Assembly: GCA_039583695.1 (NCBI GenBank)
Contig: JAVKSL010000080.1
Span: 1-11,450 of the forward strand
DNA: 11,450 nt
From: JAVKSL01 sp039583695
Lineage (GTDB): Bacteria; Actinomycetota; Acidimicrobiia; Acidimicrobiales; JAJPHD01
Direction of reading: 5' to 3'
Shown: one piece after another, positions 1-8,040 of the stretch
How positions within the stretch are numbered: position 1 is the stretch's first letter
Layout of the letters: the number at the start of each line of letters is the position of its first letter
Notes under the pieces: model-generated
What the model saw: the letters and a program-made list of their open reading frames with translations, nothing else
The model's database searches: none
Told to the model about the DNA's origin: nothing
Program-made: the position numbers and the translations under genes

Positions 1-1
1 G

Positions 2-1147
2 GCCACCCCCGTCCCCGGCGCTCCGGCCGGCCGCCGCGCCCCGGGCCACGGGCCCGCGCCTGGCGGTGGCGGGAAGGTGGGGCAGGCCGGCGGGCAGGTG
101 GGACCTGGCGGTGCGGGGCAGGTGGGACCTAGCGGTGCGGGGCAGGTGGGACCTGGCGGTGCGGGGCCGGGCGGCTCGGGTGCGGCGGGAGGAAGCACCC
201 AGGCGGGCTCGCCGGGGGGTGGGAGCGAGGGCGCCCAGCCAGACGCGGTGCTGCCAGGAATGGTGCAGCGGCGCCCCCGGGCTGTCCGGGCCGCCCCCGC
301 CACACGGCGGCCCGAAGCCGGCGACTTGATCTGCGGCCAGTGCGGGGTGTTCAACGCGTCGGACCGCAAGTTCTGCCGTCACTGCGGGGTGTCGCTGGCC
401 GAGGCTGCCAGCGTGCGGCTGTCGTGGTGGCGCCGGCTGGTCGCCTGGTTCCGCCGCCGCCGGCGCACCCGCAAGGTCCGCGAGCTGGGCGCCCGACCGA
501 GCGTCACCACCACCGGAGCGGGCCCCGGCCGATCCGGGCTCGGCGTGAGCCGCGCCCGGGCGACGTACGTCAAGTGGAAGCGCTGGACCCAGCGCATCCT
601 GGGCCTGGCAATCATCGCAGTGATCGTCGCGGCCTTCTTCCCCGGTCAGAACCCCATCAAGACGGAAAGGCAACGCCTGTTTGGCCAGCTCCAGGGCAAA
701 GCGATCACCCTTTACCCATCGAGTGCCGCGGCCAGCTCACAGCTCCCCGGGCACACCGCCGCCGACGCGATCAACTTCTCGGACAACGTCGCATGGATCA
801 GCGCTCCGTCCAGCTCCGGAGGAGTAGGCCAGACGATCACCGTCTCCTTTCCCGCTCCCACCGAGATCGACCGGGTGGGAGTGATCTCCGGCGCGTACCA
901 GGCCGCTTTCGACCTCTACTCGCGCCCCGACGGCCTCCTGCTGAACTTCATCAACCCCGCCGGCCAGGTGATCGGCAAGGCCAGCGTGGCGCACCAGCTG
1001 GGCGACGTGAACAGCTTCCAGCAGATCAACGTGAAGGCCACAGACGTGGCCAAGGTGAGGATCCAGATCCTGTCGGTGTACCCGGGGGCGGGCGACAACG
1101 GGGTGGCCATCGCCAGCCTCCAGTTCTTCCGGATCGCCAGGGTCTGA
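2..1147 (+). CDS. Zinc-ribbon, single-TM protein with discoidin-like C-terminal domain (5' end outside window)
   Basis: The frame is open from the left edge, so the true start lies upstream; the GTG at 77 is only the first start-like codon. Order of parts: a Gly/Pro/Ala-rich, probably disordered region with an 8-residue repeat; a zinc ribbon whose four Cys codons are at 332, 341, 374 and 383 (CxxC...CxxC); an Arg/Trp-rich basic stretch (about 425-475); one hydrophobic segment (about 596-652); and a C-terminal domain of about 150 residues. The pattern in that domain, an Asp/Asn-x-x-AWIS turn followed by alternating beta-strands, resembles discoidin/F5-8C-type glycan-binding domains. The layout predicts a membrane protein with a cytoplasmic zinc ribbon and an exported binding domain. 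The downstream gene begins one base after the stop, so the two are probably co-translated. No enzyme activity is visible. The family call for the C-terminal domain is from pattern memory; the zinc ribbon and TM segment are plain. Confidence 0.75.
   Translation, partial: ATPVPGAPAGRRAPGHGPAPGGGGKVGQAGGQVGPGGAGQVGPSGAGQVGPGGAGPGGSGAAGGSTQAGSPGGGSEGAQPDAVLPGMVQRRPRAVRAAPATRRPEAGDLICGQCGVFNASDRKFCRHCGVSLAEAASVRLSWWRRLVAWFRRRRRTRKVRELGARPSVTTTGAGPGRSGLGVSRARATYVKWKRWTQRILGLAIIAVIVAAFFPGQNPIKTERQRLFGQLQGKAITLYPSSAAASSQLPGHTAADAINFSDNVAWISAPSSSGGVGQTITVSFPAPTEIDRVGVISGAYQAAFDLYSRPDGLLLNFINPAGQVIGKASVAHQLGDVNSFQQINVKATDVAKVRIQILSVYPGAGDNGVAIASLQFFRIARV
91..162 (+). repeat. 24-base tandem repeat, three copies
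   Basis: Three near-identical 24-base units (91-114, 115-138, 139-162) lie inside the first gene and encode GQVGPGGA, GQVGPSGA and GQVGPGGA. One base change makes the Ser in the middle copy. The unit length is a multiple of three, so copy number can change without breaking the frame. This fits a flexible Gly/Pro linker in the cytoplasmic N-terminal part. Confidence 0.85.
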
Positions 1148-1148
1148 C

Positions 1149-4100
1149 GTGGTCCTCGCCCGGGTCTCGGGGCGCGCCACCCGGGTGCTCGCCGCGGCCC
1201 TGCTGGTCCTGGCCGCCGCCGGCATGGTGACGGTGGGCCTGCTCCGGCCTTGGAACGCCACGGCCTCTCCGAAATTGGACCTGGTGCTGAACCAGGTAAG
1301 CGCCCTCCCTCGCCCGGTGCGGCTCGAGGTCATGGTCTCTTGCGCCGGCTCGGCCCCGGCGACGGTCGAGATGGCCCCGCCGGGCTCGGTGCAGGTGGTG
1401 CCGGTGCCGGCCGACCGCCGCTGCAGCGTCCTCCAGCCCGGCGGGCACGGGGTGCTGGACGTCTCCGGGGCCAGCGTCCTGCACCGGCACGGCACCGCGG
1501 CGACCCTGGTGTCGCCAGGCGCGGGCAGCGCCGGGGTGGTCATCACCGACGCGCCAGCCGGGGCGGCGCTGGTGCCGATGACGCTCACCGCTCGCACCGC
1601 CGTCGCGGGTGAGTCGCCCCCGGCTGCACTTTCTTACCAGGTCACGTGCGCGGGCCGGCGCTTCGGCATCCCGCCCCTGGGCGGTCCTGGCGATCCACCC
1701 ACAGCGCGTATCGAGCTGCCGGCGCGCTCGGGCTGCTCGAGCGCGCCCGCTCCGGGTAGCGCGGCCCAGGTGGTCTCGACGGTACTCGCCGGGGCCGGCC
1801 CTGTGCGAGTGGCCCCGTCCCCCCAGGTGACCTTTGTCACCCCGGCCTCGGGCCGGGCCCCTGTGGAGTCCACCTTTTACGTCAGCACCACCAGCTCCTC
1901 CGACCCGGTTACCCGGTCGTTCTCCTGCACGGGAGCTCAGCAGAGCTTTACCGTGCCCGCCGGAGTTACCAGCGTGCTGGTCGACGCCCGGGGGGCCCAG
2001 GGGGGCGGGAGCCTGGGCGGCCTGGGCGGCGAGGTGAGCGAGTACATCGGCGTTACGCCCGGGGAGGCGCTCACCATCGACGCCGGCTGCGCCGGGGAGG
2101 CCAGCAGCGCCTCCGGGGGTGCCTACGACGGGGCAGGCGGAGGAGGCGCCTCCCAAGTGCTCGGCTCGAGCGCCACGCCGTTGCTGGTGGCCGGGGGCGG
2201 CGGTGGCGAGGGCGGGGCCAGCAGCAACGGCAACGCCGGCGGCGCTGGTGGGCAGGGAGGTGACGGCGCCCCCGCTTCGACGGGCTCCGCACCCTCCGGG
2301 GCCGGCGGGGGTGCCGGGAGCAACGGCACCCCCGGCGCGGGAGGCGGCGCTGGGACCGGGGCCGCCGGAGGGGGGGCTGGTCAGCCGGGAGCGAGCATGG
2401 CGGGCGGAGCCGGAGGACCCAGCACTGCGGGGAGCGGCGTCGGTGGTCCCGGGGGCTTCGGTGGCGGAGCCCAGGGAGGCTCCGGCACGCCGGGCCTGGC
2501 CTACCACGACGGCGGCGGGGGCGGCGGGGGCGGCGGCTACTACGGCGGCGGCGGCGGCGGGGCAGACGGCGCCGCCAGCGCAGGCGCAGCCGGAAGCGGG
2601 GGGGGCGGGGGGGGCGGGTCCAGCCTGGCCGCCCCGGGCGCTGGCACTACCGCGGGCGTGGTCGCCGGTAGCGGGTCGGTGACCGTCACCTACACGCCGC
2701 CGGCGACTACCACCTCCGCTTGCCCGGCTGGGTCGACCACGCCGAGCACCACGGGAGCCTCGACCACCTCGACTTTGGCGCCGACCACCACCAGCTCGAC
2801 ACTGGCGCCGACGACGATCAGCTCGACCCTGGCGCCGACGACGACGTCCTCCTCCTCGACCACCACCAGCTCGTCGACCACCTCGACCACGGTCCTGTCC
2901 ACCGGCTACCGGTTGGGTGACCAGCGGATCGAGCTTCTGGCCCAGCCGCTGGCAAACCAGGTCGGCGGGCAACAGACCCTGAGCTTCACGTCTTCGGGCT
3001 CTTGGACCGTGCCGGCCGGCATCGCTTCGGCCACCTTCACCCTCTGCGGAGCGGCGGGAGGCGGGTCTGGCGGCGGGCCCGGCGGCGAGGTGAGCGACAC
3101 GTTGACGGTCTCGCCCGGCCAGACCTACACGATCGAGGTCGGCGGGACGGGCGCCAGCGCCTCGTCCCCGCTGGGGGGGGGCGGCGGGGGCGGGGGCTCG
3201 GAGGTGCTGCTGGGCAGCACGGTCGAGCTCGTGGCCGGCGGGGGCGGGGGTGGGGGCGGGGGCGACGGGACTTTCCCCGGCGGGGCGGGCGGGGCCGGCG
3301 GTGCCGGCACCGCAGGGGATTCGGGATCGGATTCCTCCGGCACCGACAACGCCGGCGGGGGGGGGCCGGGGACCGGCTGCCCCCCGGGCGAGGGAGGTGG
3401 CACGGCGGGCACCCCAGGTGGCTATATCAACGTCGGGTCCCCGGGAGGGATAGGCGCCGCTGCCCAGGGGGGCGGCGGCGGTGACGCGGCTCTCTCCGTC
3501 TCCACCTACCCAGGCGGCGGCGGGGGGCCTGGCGGCGGCGGTACCGGTGGAAACGGCTTCCCGGGATCCAGCTCCTTCGCGCCCAATGGCGGCGGTGGAG
3601 GGGGCGGCGGCGGCTGCGAGGGAGGCGGGGGTGGCGGAGGGGGTGGCAACACCGTAGGACTCGCGGGCAGCGGCGGTGGGGGCGGGGGCGGCAGCAGCTT
3701 CGGCCCGGCCGGTGCAAGCTTTCTTCCCGGAGTGGTTTCCGGTACTGGTGGCGTGGTGATCACCTTCAGTCAGGCGACCACTACCACGCTGNNNNNNNNN
3801 NNNNNNNNNNNNNNNNNNNNNNNNNNNNNNNNNNNNNNNNNNNNNNNNNNNNNNNNNNNNNNNNNNNNNNNNNNNNNNNNNNNNNNNNNNNCCACCCACC
3901 ACGCTGCCACCCACCACGCTGCCACCCACCACGCTGCCACCCACCACGCTGCCACCCACCACGCTGCCACCCACCACGCTGCCTGGGGCCCTCCGGATCC
4001 TGCTCAAGACTATCCCGGCCAGCCCACCAGGCCCATTTACCTCCCTCGCCGGAGCCGGGTCCTCGACCCCAGCCCTCCCGCCGCCGACTCGCTCGGCGAC

Positions 4101-4368
4101 CGCGCAAACCACACTCACTACCGCCAAGCCTGGCGCCGCCTCCCCCTCGACTGCGACCACGACCTCGGTCCCTGCGGCCGGTGGCTCCGGGTCGCCACCT
4201 GCTTCGGGCCCCACCGCGACCACACCCACCACCAGCCTTGCGGGCGTCCAGAACGCCTCAGCTACCCTGCCCCCCACCCAGACCGACACGGGCAGGGTGA
4301 TCGCCCTGGTCGCAAGCGCCATCGCCGTGCTGATCCTGCTGGTCCTGCTGTCTCGGATGCGCAGGTGA
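1149..4368 (+). CDS. Large secreted glycine-rich surface protein with C-terminal membrane anchor (interrupted by assembly gap)
   Basis: GTG start one base after the preceding TGA; translation is probably coupled. Residues 11-32 form a signal or anchor segment ending near RPWNA. Then come a Cys-containing extracellular region (to about 255), a first glycine-rich module (about 257-516) opening with FTVPAGVTSVLVDARGA, and a Thr/Ser/Pro stalk (about 518-584). A second glycine-rich module (about 600-875) opens with WTVPAGIASATFTL. Both modules have the GGEVSxxxxVxPGxxxTI pattern of actinobacterial glycine-rich jelly-roll-like domains (Gly_rich_2-like). At 3792-3891 there are 100 N. Before the gap the frame ends cleanly in TTTL; after it, the reading starting at 3892 gives PPTTL repeats, a Thr/Ser/Pro stalk, LPPTQTDTG, a hydrophobic helix and RMRR, then TGA at 4366-4368. 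The two frames join only if the real gap is a multiple of three. At least 1039 residues are visible. Likely role: cell-surface or adhesive protein; no catalytic motif seen. Confidence 0.8.
2772..2852 (+). repeat. 27-base tandem repeat in Thr/Ser stalk
   Basis: Three units of 27 bases (2772-2798, 2799-2825, 2826-2852) encode TLAPTTTSS, TLAPTTISS and TLAPTTTSS. They form the linker between the two glycine-rich modules and are followed by further Ser/Thr runs to about 2895. Such stalks often carry O-linked sugars in actinobacterial surface proteins, which is a family-level expectation and not seen here. Confidence 0.85.
3792..3891. other. Assembly gap of 100 N
   Basis: Exactly 100 undetermined bases, the common placeholder length for a gap of unknown size. 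It sits inside a PPTTL-type repeat: the bases just before it (3777-3791) are a degenerate copy and those just after it are perfect copies. Because 100 is not a multiple of three, naive translation across it goes out of frame and produces a false THHAA repeat and a false extension to 4886. Confidence 0.97.
3892..3981 (+). repeat. 15-base tandem repeat (PPTTL), six copies after the gap
   Basis: Six perfect copies of CCACCCACCACGCTG run directly from the N gap to 3981. In the gene's own frame each encodes PPTTL. Perfect identity suggests recent expansion or slippage, and explains why the assembler broke here. The array forms a Pro/Thr stalk ahead of the C-terminal anchor; true copy number is unknown. 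Confidence 0.92.
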
Positions 4369-4429
4369 AGGTCCCGACCGCCCGGAAGGCGCAGGCCATC
4401 CGCTGCCCGTTGCTTCGCCCAGACCCCGC

Positions 4430-4665
4430 TCAACGCCCCCGCCTGATCGAGATCCGCGACAACCTGCACGCCCGGATCGACGAAGCACGCCGCGAAGCCT
4501 GGACCGGCGAGGTGGAAGGTGCTACAGATCAGCCTCATCGCAGCACGCCACAAGCTCGCCCATGTGGAGCAGATCGACGCACGTCGCGCCGACACCGAAC
4601 ATGCACCGTCGAGCTTCGCCGACGTCGCGAGGCGGACGCCCTCTTCGCCAAGCGCTCGGAGGTGA
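4430..4665 (+). pseudogene. Remnant of site-specific integrase C-terminus (frameshifted)
   Basis: One frame gives RPRLIEIRDNLHARIDEARR then AWTGEVEG (about 4434-4514). The continuation LQISLIAARHKLAHVEQ lies in the next frame and runs to TGA at 4663-4665. A single-base indel near 4515 separates the halves. The joined helical, charged sequence matches the C-terminal tail I remember from actinobacterial integrase/recombinase proteins (IRDNLxARIxEARREGWxGEVEGL...). No N-terminal part or catalytic Arg/His/Tyr region is present, as the surface-protein gene ends only about 60 bases upstream. It is therefore a broken fragment. The family assignment is from memory of similar sequences; the frameshift is visible directly. 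Confidence 0.6.
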
Positions 4666-4729
4666 GCGATTCGCACGATCGCCATGCCAACAGCGAGGTC
4701 GCCTACCTGGTGCCCTTGAGGGTGGGGCG

Positions 4730-4960
4730 TGCTCCCGGATGCCACCGGCGTGGCTCGCATTGTTGGTGGGCGAAAGAGACGGGCGCGCGTGTCGCTTCCC
4801 GGGCTGCGAGCACATCCGGGGGACCAACATCCATCACCTGGCCCACTGGGTGTCCGGCGGCCCCACTGAGCTGTCCAACCTGGTGACGCTGTGCGCCAGG
4901 CATCACGACTGGCTCCACGAGGGCCACTACTCGATGGGCGGAGACCCCGACGTCAAGTAG
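4730..4960 (+). pseudogene. Remnant of DUF222/13E12-type HNH endonuclease (C-terminal zinc/HNH part)
   Basis: The frame ending at TAG 4958-4960 reads PPAWLALLVGERDGRACRFPGC, IHHLAHWVSGGPTELSNLV and TLCARHHDWLHEG in series. This is the classic end of 13E12-repeat (DUF222) HNH endonucleases. CRFPGC supplies two Cys (codons 4790 and 4805), the HH pair is at 4832-4837, the Asn lies in LSNLV, and Cys with HH follows. The HNH residues look intact. The large N-terminal DUF222 domain is missing: upstream in the same frame there is only unrelated low-quality sequence overlapping the integrase remnant. A weak DUF222-like string (RRREADALFAKR, about 4620-4655) sits in another frame, suggesting decay by frameshift. 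A short expressed HNH protein cannot be excluded, but no good start or Shine-Dalgarno site is visible. Confidence 0.75.
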
Positions 4961-4975
4961 GCAGCCTTTGGGTGT

Positions 4976-5001
4976 CACGACCCGACGGGAGCCAGGTCGT
5001 G
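4976..5001 (+). terminator. Hairpin after HNH remnant, possible terminator
   Basis: Perfect 7-bp stem CACGACC / GGTCGTG (4976-4982 and 4995-5001) with a 12-base loop, 15 bases after the HNH stop codon. No T tract follows, only a G run, so factor-independent termination is doubtful. Confidence 0.35.
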
Positions 5002-5231
5002 GGGGGCCCGGTGCACCTGGACGAGGAGCTGAGGTGACGCTTCATCTTCGCCGACACCGACGACGCCCACGCCAGCGCCGGCGGCGACACCCACAGCACC
5101 GCTGAGCGTGCGAGGACCGACCCCGGCGCTCCGCTGCCCCCAGTGCCGGCGAGGCGGGCATCGCCGGGCCGTAGCGCTGGCCCGGGTGCCCCATGGGGCA
5201 CGGAGATCCTCCCTTCCGTCTGCATCAAAGC

Positions 5232-5266
5232 GCTTACGCCCGACCGCCGCCCTGGGTAGCCTGGTC
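5232..5266 (+). promoter_or_regulatory. Candidate promoter, GCTTAC-N16-GGGTAG
   Basis: GCTTAC (5232-5237), a 16-base spacer, then GGGTAG (5254-5259), 42 bases before the start codon at 5296. GGGTA -10 boxes are typical of the actinobacterial SigB/SigF stress sigma family. The 13-base context GGGTANNCTNGNC (5254-5266) recurs upstream of the gene at 8931. The sigma assignment is inference. Confidence 0.35.
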
Positions 5267-5282
5267 CGAGGCAAGCGGGCAG

Positions 5283-5288
5283 AGGAGG
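5283..5288 (+). promoter_or_regulatory. Ribosome binding site AGGAGG
   Basis: Perfect AGGAGG, seven bases before ATG 5296. It fixes the start of the DUF4157 gene at that ATG. The same seven-base spacing occurs at 8919-8923 before 8931. Confidence 0.8.
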
Positions 5289-5295
5289 CTCGGCC

Positions 5296-7458
5296 ATGTG
5301 GGAACACCACGAGCGCGAGGGGAGGGCTTCGGTAGCTCGAAAGTCACCTCCACCAACCCAGGGTCGGCCGTCAGGAGCATTGCGCGCCGAGGCCAATCAT
5401 CCACCCGGGCCCTCCAGGGCAGTATCGGCGCTCAGCGCCAGTGAGGTGTTGAGGCTTCAGCGGACAATAGGCAACGCGCAGGTGGCGCGACTTTTCGCAG
5501 CGAACGAAGATTGGCGCTCGACGGTGCACGACGTGGTGGGCCGGGGAGGTGGCCAGCCGCTTGCCGCTCGCACGCTGCAGTTGATGGAGTCTCGCCTCGG
5601 CCACGACTTCTCGGATGTGCGAGTGCACACCGGCGCGCAGGCAGCCGACTCGGCACGATCCGTGGGAGCGCACGCTTACACGGTGGGCAGCGAGGTGGTG
5701 CTGGGAGCCAATCATCCCGACCTGTCATCTGCGCCAGGTCAGCGGCTCCTCGCTCACGAGCTGACGCATGTCGTCCAGCAGCGTTCGGGGCCGGTCGACG
5801 GCGCACCGTCGCCGGGGGGCATCATGGTCAGCGACCCCGCCGACCGCTTCGAGATCGAAGCCGAGCGAGTTGCTGAGCGAGTGACGGCCACCACGGCCGA
5901 GCCCGGCAACACCCCGCGCACTGATGCGAAGTCCCACGCGAGGCTTCAGGAGCCCAGTGGCGACCCGAGCTCGGCAATCCAGCGCTTTGCTGTCAGCGAT
6001 CCGCCGAGCGCGTTGGCAAAGAGCACGATCAGAGCACGGTACTTTGGCGCCACCGACGGGGCATTTCGCCTCACGGAGGAAAGCACAGGTGAGTACCTGT
6101 GGGTCAAGGGTACCAACGAGGCGCCCCAGCGCCAGACCTACGCATCCAAGGTGCTGAAACTGGTAAACGTCGAGACGCCGGACGTCCACGCCATCACGGG
6201 TGCCGATGCCAAGCCCTTGTTCGACCACCTGACTTACCTCAGCATGCTTGGCGCAAGCACGGAGGCTGAGCAACCCGGAATCGAGGGCGACCCGACGACG
6301 TTCGGCGAACAGTTGAGCAAGCACCGCAAAAAGTCAGCCGTCGTGATCTTGGCCAATGCGCCTGGGGAGCACGCCATGGGTGTGCAAAATAAGAGGAAGG
6401 GTCGAGACACCGACGCGGACGAGACTGCGAGGAAGTTCAAGGAGGCTTTTGAGTCGATGACCTTTGCCCAGAGCGTCGGCAGGATGATGGCTGCTGACAT
6501 CTTCCTCGGCAACTTTGACCGGGTAGGATGGGTTCGGACTGGCGGCCGCGGCGGAAAGGGCACCTTTAAGGCGCACGGCGGTAACTTTGTGGTCGAGCTC
6601 CAGCAAAAAGTCCTCAGGGCTATCGACAACGACACCAACTTCGAGTCCCTCGACGACGTCGCAGCGCTTGTCAAGCGCAACGTCGAGGGACAGCACGGAG
6701 CTTTCGGCTACCGCGGCGCCGCCGGAATGGAGCTGCTGTTCCGCGACGACAAGGCCAGGGAAGCCTTGGATGGGCTAATCAAGGCGTACTCGGGTGTGGT
6801 GAGCACGGGAGGGAATTTCAAGAGGGACGTCGAGCTGATGGGGTTCACCGATCGGGCGATGGCCGGCTACAATGCCGCCAAAGCCACGATCCTCACCTCC
6901 ATGGATGACCTGAAGAAGGAATTCATGGCTATGAGCCCCGGTGACGACAGCTTCTCCGCCGAGGGCTTCCGAGCGCGCAAGAGCTATGCGGAGATCCGAC
7001 AGGGCGGAGCCAGTCACGAGGACGCCATGGCGAGGACCCAGGCGTACCTGGTGGCACGAGGGAGCCAGGATGGCCCCTACATGCCCAAGCTGGTGGCAAT
7101 TGGCACTGATCCCCTCCCCAAGGGTGCCAAGTTCGCCAGCGAGGTCAAGAGTCGCTCGGCCCGTCTGGCTCAGGTGGCTGCGGAGCTCAAGGCTGACGCA
7201 CTTACTTACATGGAGGATCCGACGGAGAAGGAGAAGCGCCTGTGGGTCCGCCGCATGGTCGACAATGTGGCTGACAGGACTGCCTTGCAGGCGCCGCTTG
7301 ACCCGTTCGTGAGCCAGGCCCGCCAGTACGCTCAGCGGCCCTTCGCATCCCAGACCCGGGCGGAGCTGAAGGTCATGGAGCGAGAGATGGGCCGCCTGTG
7401 CAGCGCGTTTGACCTCGCTCGCCTCGTCGTCAGGGATCGCCGCAGCAACAAGGCCTGA
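5296..7458 (+). CDS. eCIS-type cargo protein: leader motif, DUF4157 (HELTH), kinase-like domain
   Basis: 720 residues. Parts in order: a basic, Pro-rich N-terminus; the leader LRLQRTIGNAQVARLF (52-67), recurrent in proteins associated with extracellular contractile injection systems; and a DUF4157 domain (about 92-165) with LGHDFSDVRVHTG and the HExxH motif HELTH (154-158). Then come a linker ending in SSAIQR (225-230) and a long C-terminal region. Residues about 245-450 read as an atypical kinase of the actin-fragmin/HipA/PI-kinase type. The features are WVKG (candidate ATP lysine K271), a YASKVLKLVNVETPDV helix-turn, ADIFLGNFDR (candidate catalytic D408), GNFVV (N430) and AIDND (D444, candidate metal ligand). 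A 19-residue Gly/Lys-rich insert lies between NFDR and GNFVV. The tail (about 480-720) is helical and unrecognised. Proposed role: an injected effector that phosphorylates a target, with DUF4157 acting in loading or processing. The DUF4157 and leader calls are strong; the kinase call is inference. Confidence 0.85.
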   Translation: MWEHHEREGRASVARKSPPPTQGRPSGALRAEANHPPGPSRAVSALSASEVLRLQRTIGNAQVARLFAANEDWRSTVHDVVGRGGGQPLAARTLQLMESRLGHDFSDVRVHTGAQAADSARSVGAHAYTVGSEVVLGANHPDLSSAPGQRLLAHELTHVVQQRSGPVDGAPSPGGIMVSDPADRFEIEAERVAERVTATTAEPGNTPRTDAKSHARLQEPSGDPSSAIQRFAVSDPPSALAKSTIRARYFGATDGAFRLTEESTGEYLWVKGTNEAPQRQTYASKVLKLVNVETPDVHAITGADAKPLFDHLTYLSMLGASTEAEQPGIEGDPTTFGEQLSKHRKKSAVVILANAPGEHAMGVQNKRKGRDTDADETARKFKEAFESMTFAQSVGRMMAADIFLGNFDRVGWVRTGGRGGKGTFKAHGGNFVVELQQKVLRAIDNDTNFESLDDVAALVKRNVEGQHGAFGYRGAAGMELLFRDDKAREALDGLIKAYSGVVSTGGNFKRDVELMGFTDRAMAGYNAAKATILTSMDDLKKEFMAMSPGDDSFSAEGFRARKSYAEIRQGGASHEDAMARTQAYLVARGSQDGPYMPKLVAIGTDPLPKGAKFASEVKSRSARLAQVAAELKADALTYMEDPTEKEKRLWVRRMVDNVADRTALQAPLDPFVSQARQYAQRPFASQTRAELKVMEREMGRLCSAFDLARLVVRDRRSNKA

Positions 7459-7521
7459 CCAGTCCGACGGGTTCTGGCTCACGGGTTCAGCTGGCAGGAT
7501 GAACCGGCCTGGGTTGACTGG
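7459..7521 (+). terminator. Nested inverted repeats after the DUF4157 gene
   Basis: Directly after the stop, CCAGTC (7459-7464) is matched by GACTGG (7516-7521). Inside it a tighter stem GGTTCA / TGAACC (7484-7489 and 7500-7505) encloses a 10-base loop. There is no T tract. The pair could be a terminator, or the trace of an insertion-sequence end, since an IS3 remnant starts 32 bases on. Confidence 0.3.
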
Positions 7522-7552
7522 AGACTCCTGACCTTGGAAGCGAGGATGGAGT

Positions 7553-7780
7553 ATGACGTCGAAGAACGCGTCGGGCAACGCCTCCCAGAAGCGCTACCCG
7601 GCTGAACTGAAGGAGCGGGCCGTGCGCATGGTGAGCGAACTGCAAGCACAGGACCCAAACGACCACGGGGTGATCTCGAGAGTTGCTCGCCAGCTCGGCA
7701 TCGGATCCGAGAGGACCAACGAGACCAGTCTCCGGAGAACCCAGGCCGATACAGGAGACCGAGAAATGTCAGGTGCCAGG
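7553..7780 (+). pseudogene. IS3-family transposase OrfA remnant
   Basis: ATG with a GAGGA ribosome site (7542-7546). The frame gives KRYPAELKERAVRMVSELQ, GVISRVARQLGIGSE, then a disturbed stretch and SLRRTQADTGDREMSG. This is the helix-turn-helix N-terminal protein (OrfA) of IS3-family elements, where the normal order is ...LGIGxESLRxWVRQAxxDxG.... About ten unrelated residues stand between GIGSE and SLR, and the Trp-Val part is lost, so the copy has been rearranged. The frame stays open to 8188 but homology ends near 7780, and no OrfB with a DDE domain follows. It is a dead fragment between two cargo genes. Confidence 0.75.
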
Positions 7781-8040
7781 GTCAACGACACCCGGTGTCC
7801 CTGTGATGGGCGGGCACCGTGTCATGCCAGGGATGATGGGATCAGGAGGCTGCCCGAAGGGACCGAGACCGTTCCCTTCGAAGTTCTCCTCTCGGACATT
7901 GCGCGGGGGCCTCGCAACGCCGAAGCTCCGCCGCTCACCCCGAGCGACAGACCCCCCGCGCCGACTCGACGCGGATCGGGGCCAGCACCGGCACGGCGCA
8001 GCGCGGGAAGCCCCAGCCTGGCAGCCCCTCGGATGCTCGG

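Larger units (their letters stand above)
5002..5295. other. Non-coding stretch before the cargo island
   Basis: No gene can be supported here. Short open frames exist on both strands but have no start with a ribosome site and no recognisable family. The last 65 bases hold a promoter-like element (5232-5266) and the strong ribosome site of the next gene. The rest may be further decayed mobile DNA, since it directly follows two gene remnants. Confidence 0.5.

Noticed and set aside
340..1230. 296-codon plus-strand frame overlapping the zinc-ribbon gene
   Set aside because: It is an Arg/Pro-rich shadow in another phase, while the zinc ribbon, TM and discoidin features all lie in the frame ending at 1147.
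3892..3981. CRISPR-like array
   Set aside because: The 15-base units are directly adjacent with no spacers and encode PPTTL in the gene's frame, so it is a coding tandem repeat.
1026..4760. A 1244-codon open frame on the minus strand
   Set aside because: It is antisense to the glycine-rich gene. Its Gly/Ala/Arg-rich translation has no domain or start signal, and it exists because high-GC DNA lacks stops. It also passes through the N gap by accident.
3892..4886. Continuation of the 1149 frame after the gap (THHAA repeat, then to 4886)
   Set aside because: The frame is an artefact of the 100-N placeholder. The PPTTL frame gives a proper stalk, anchor and stop, while this one runs through the integrase and HNH remnants.
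6775..7578. 267-codon minus-strand frame antisense to the DUF4157 gene
   Set aside because: It is a mirror of a coding region with strong sense-strand evidence; no start signal or motif of its own.
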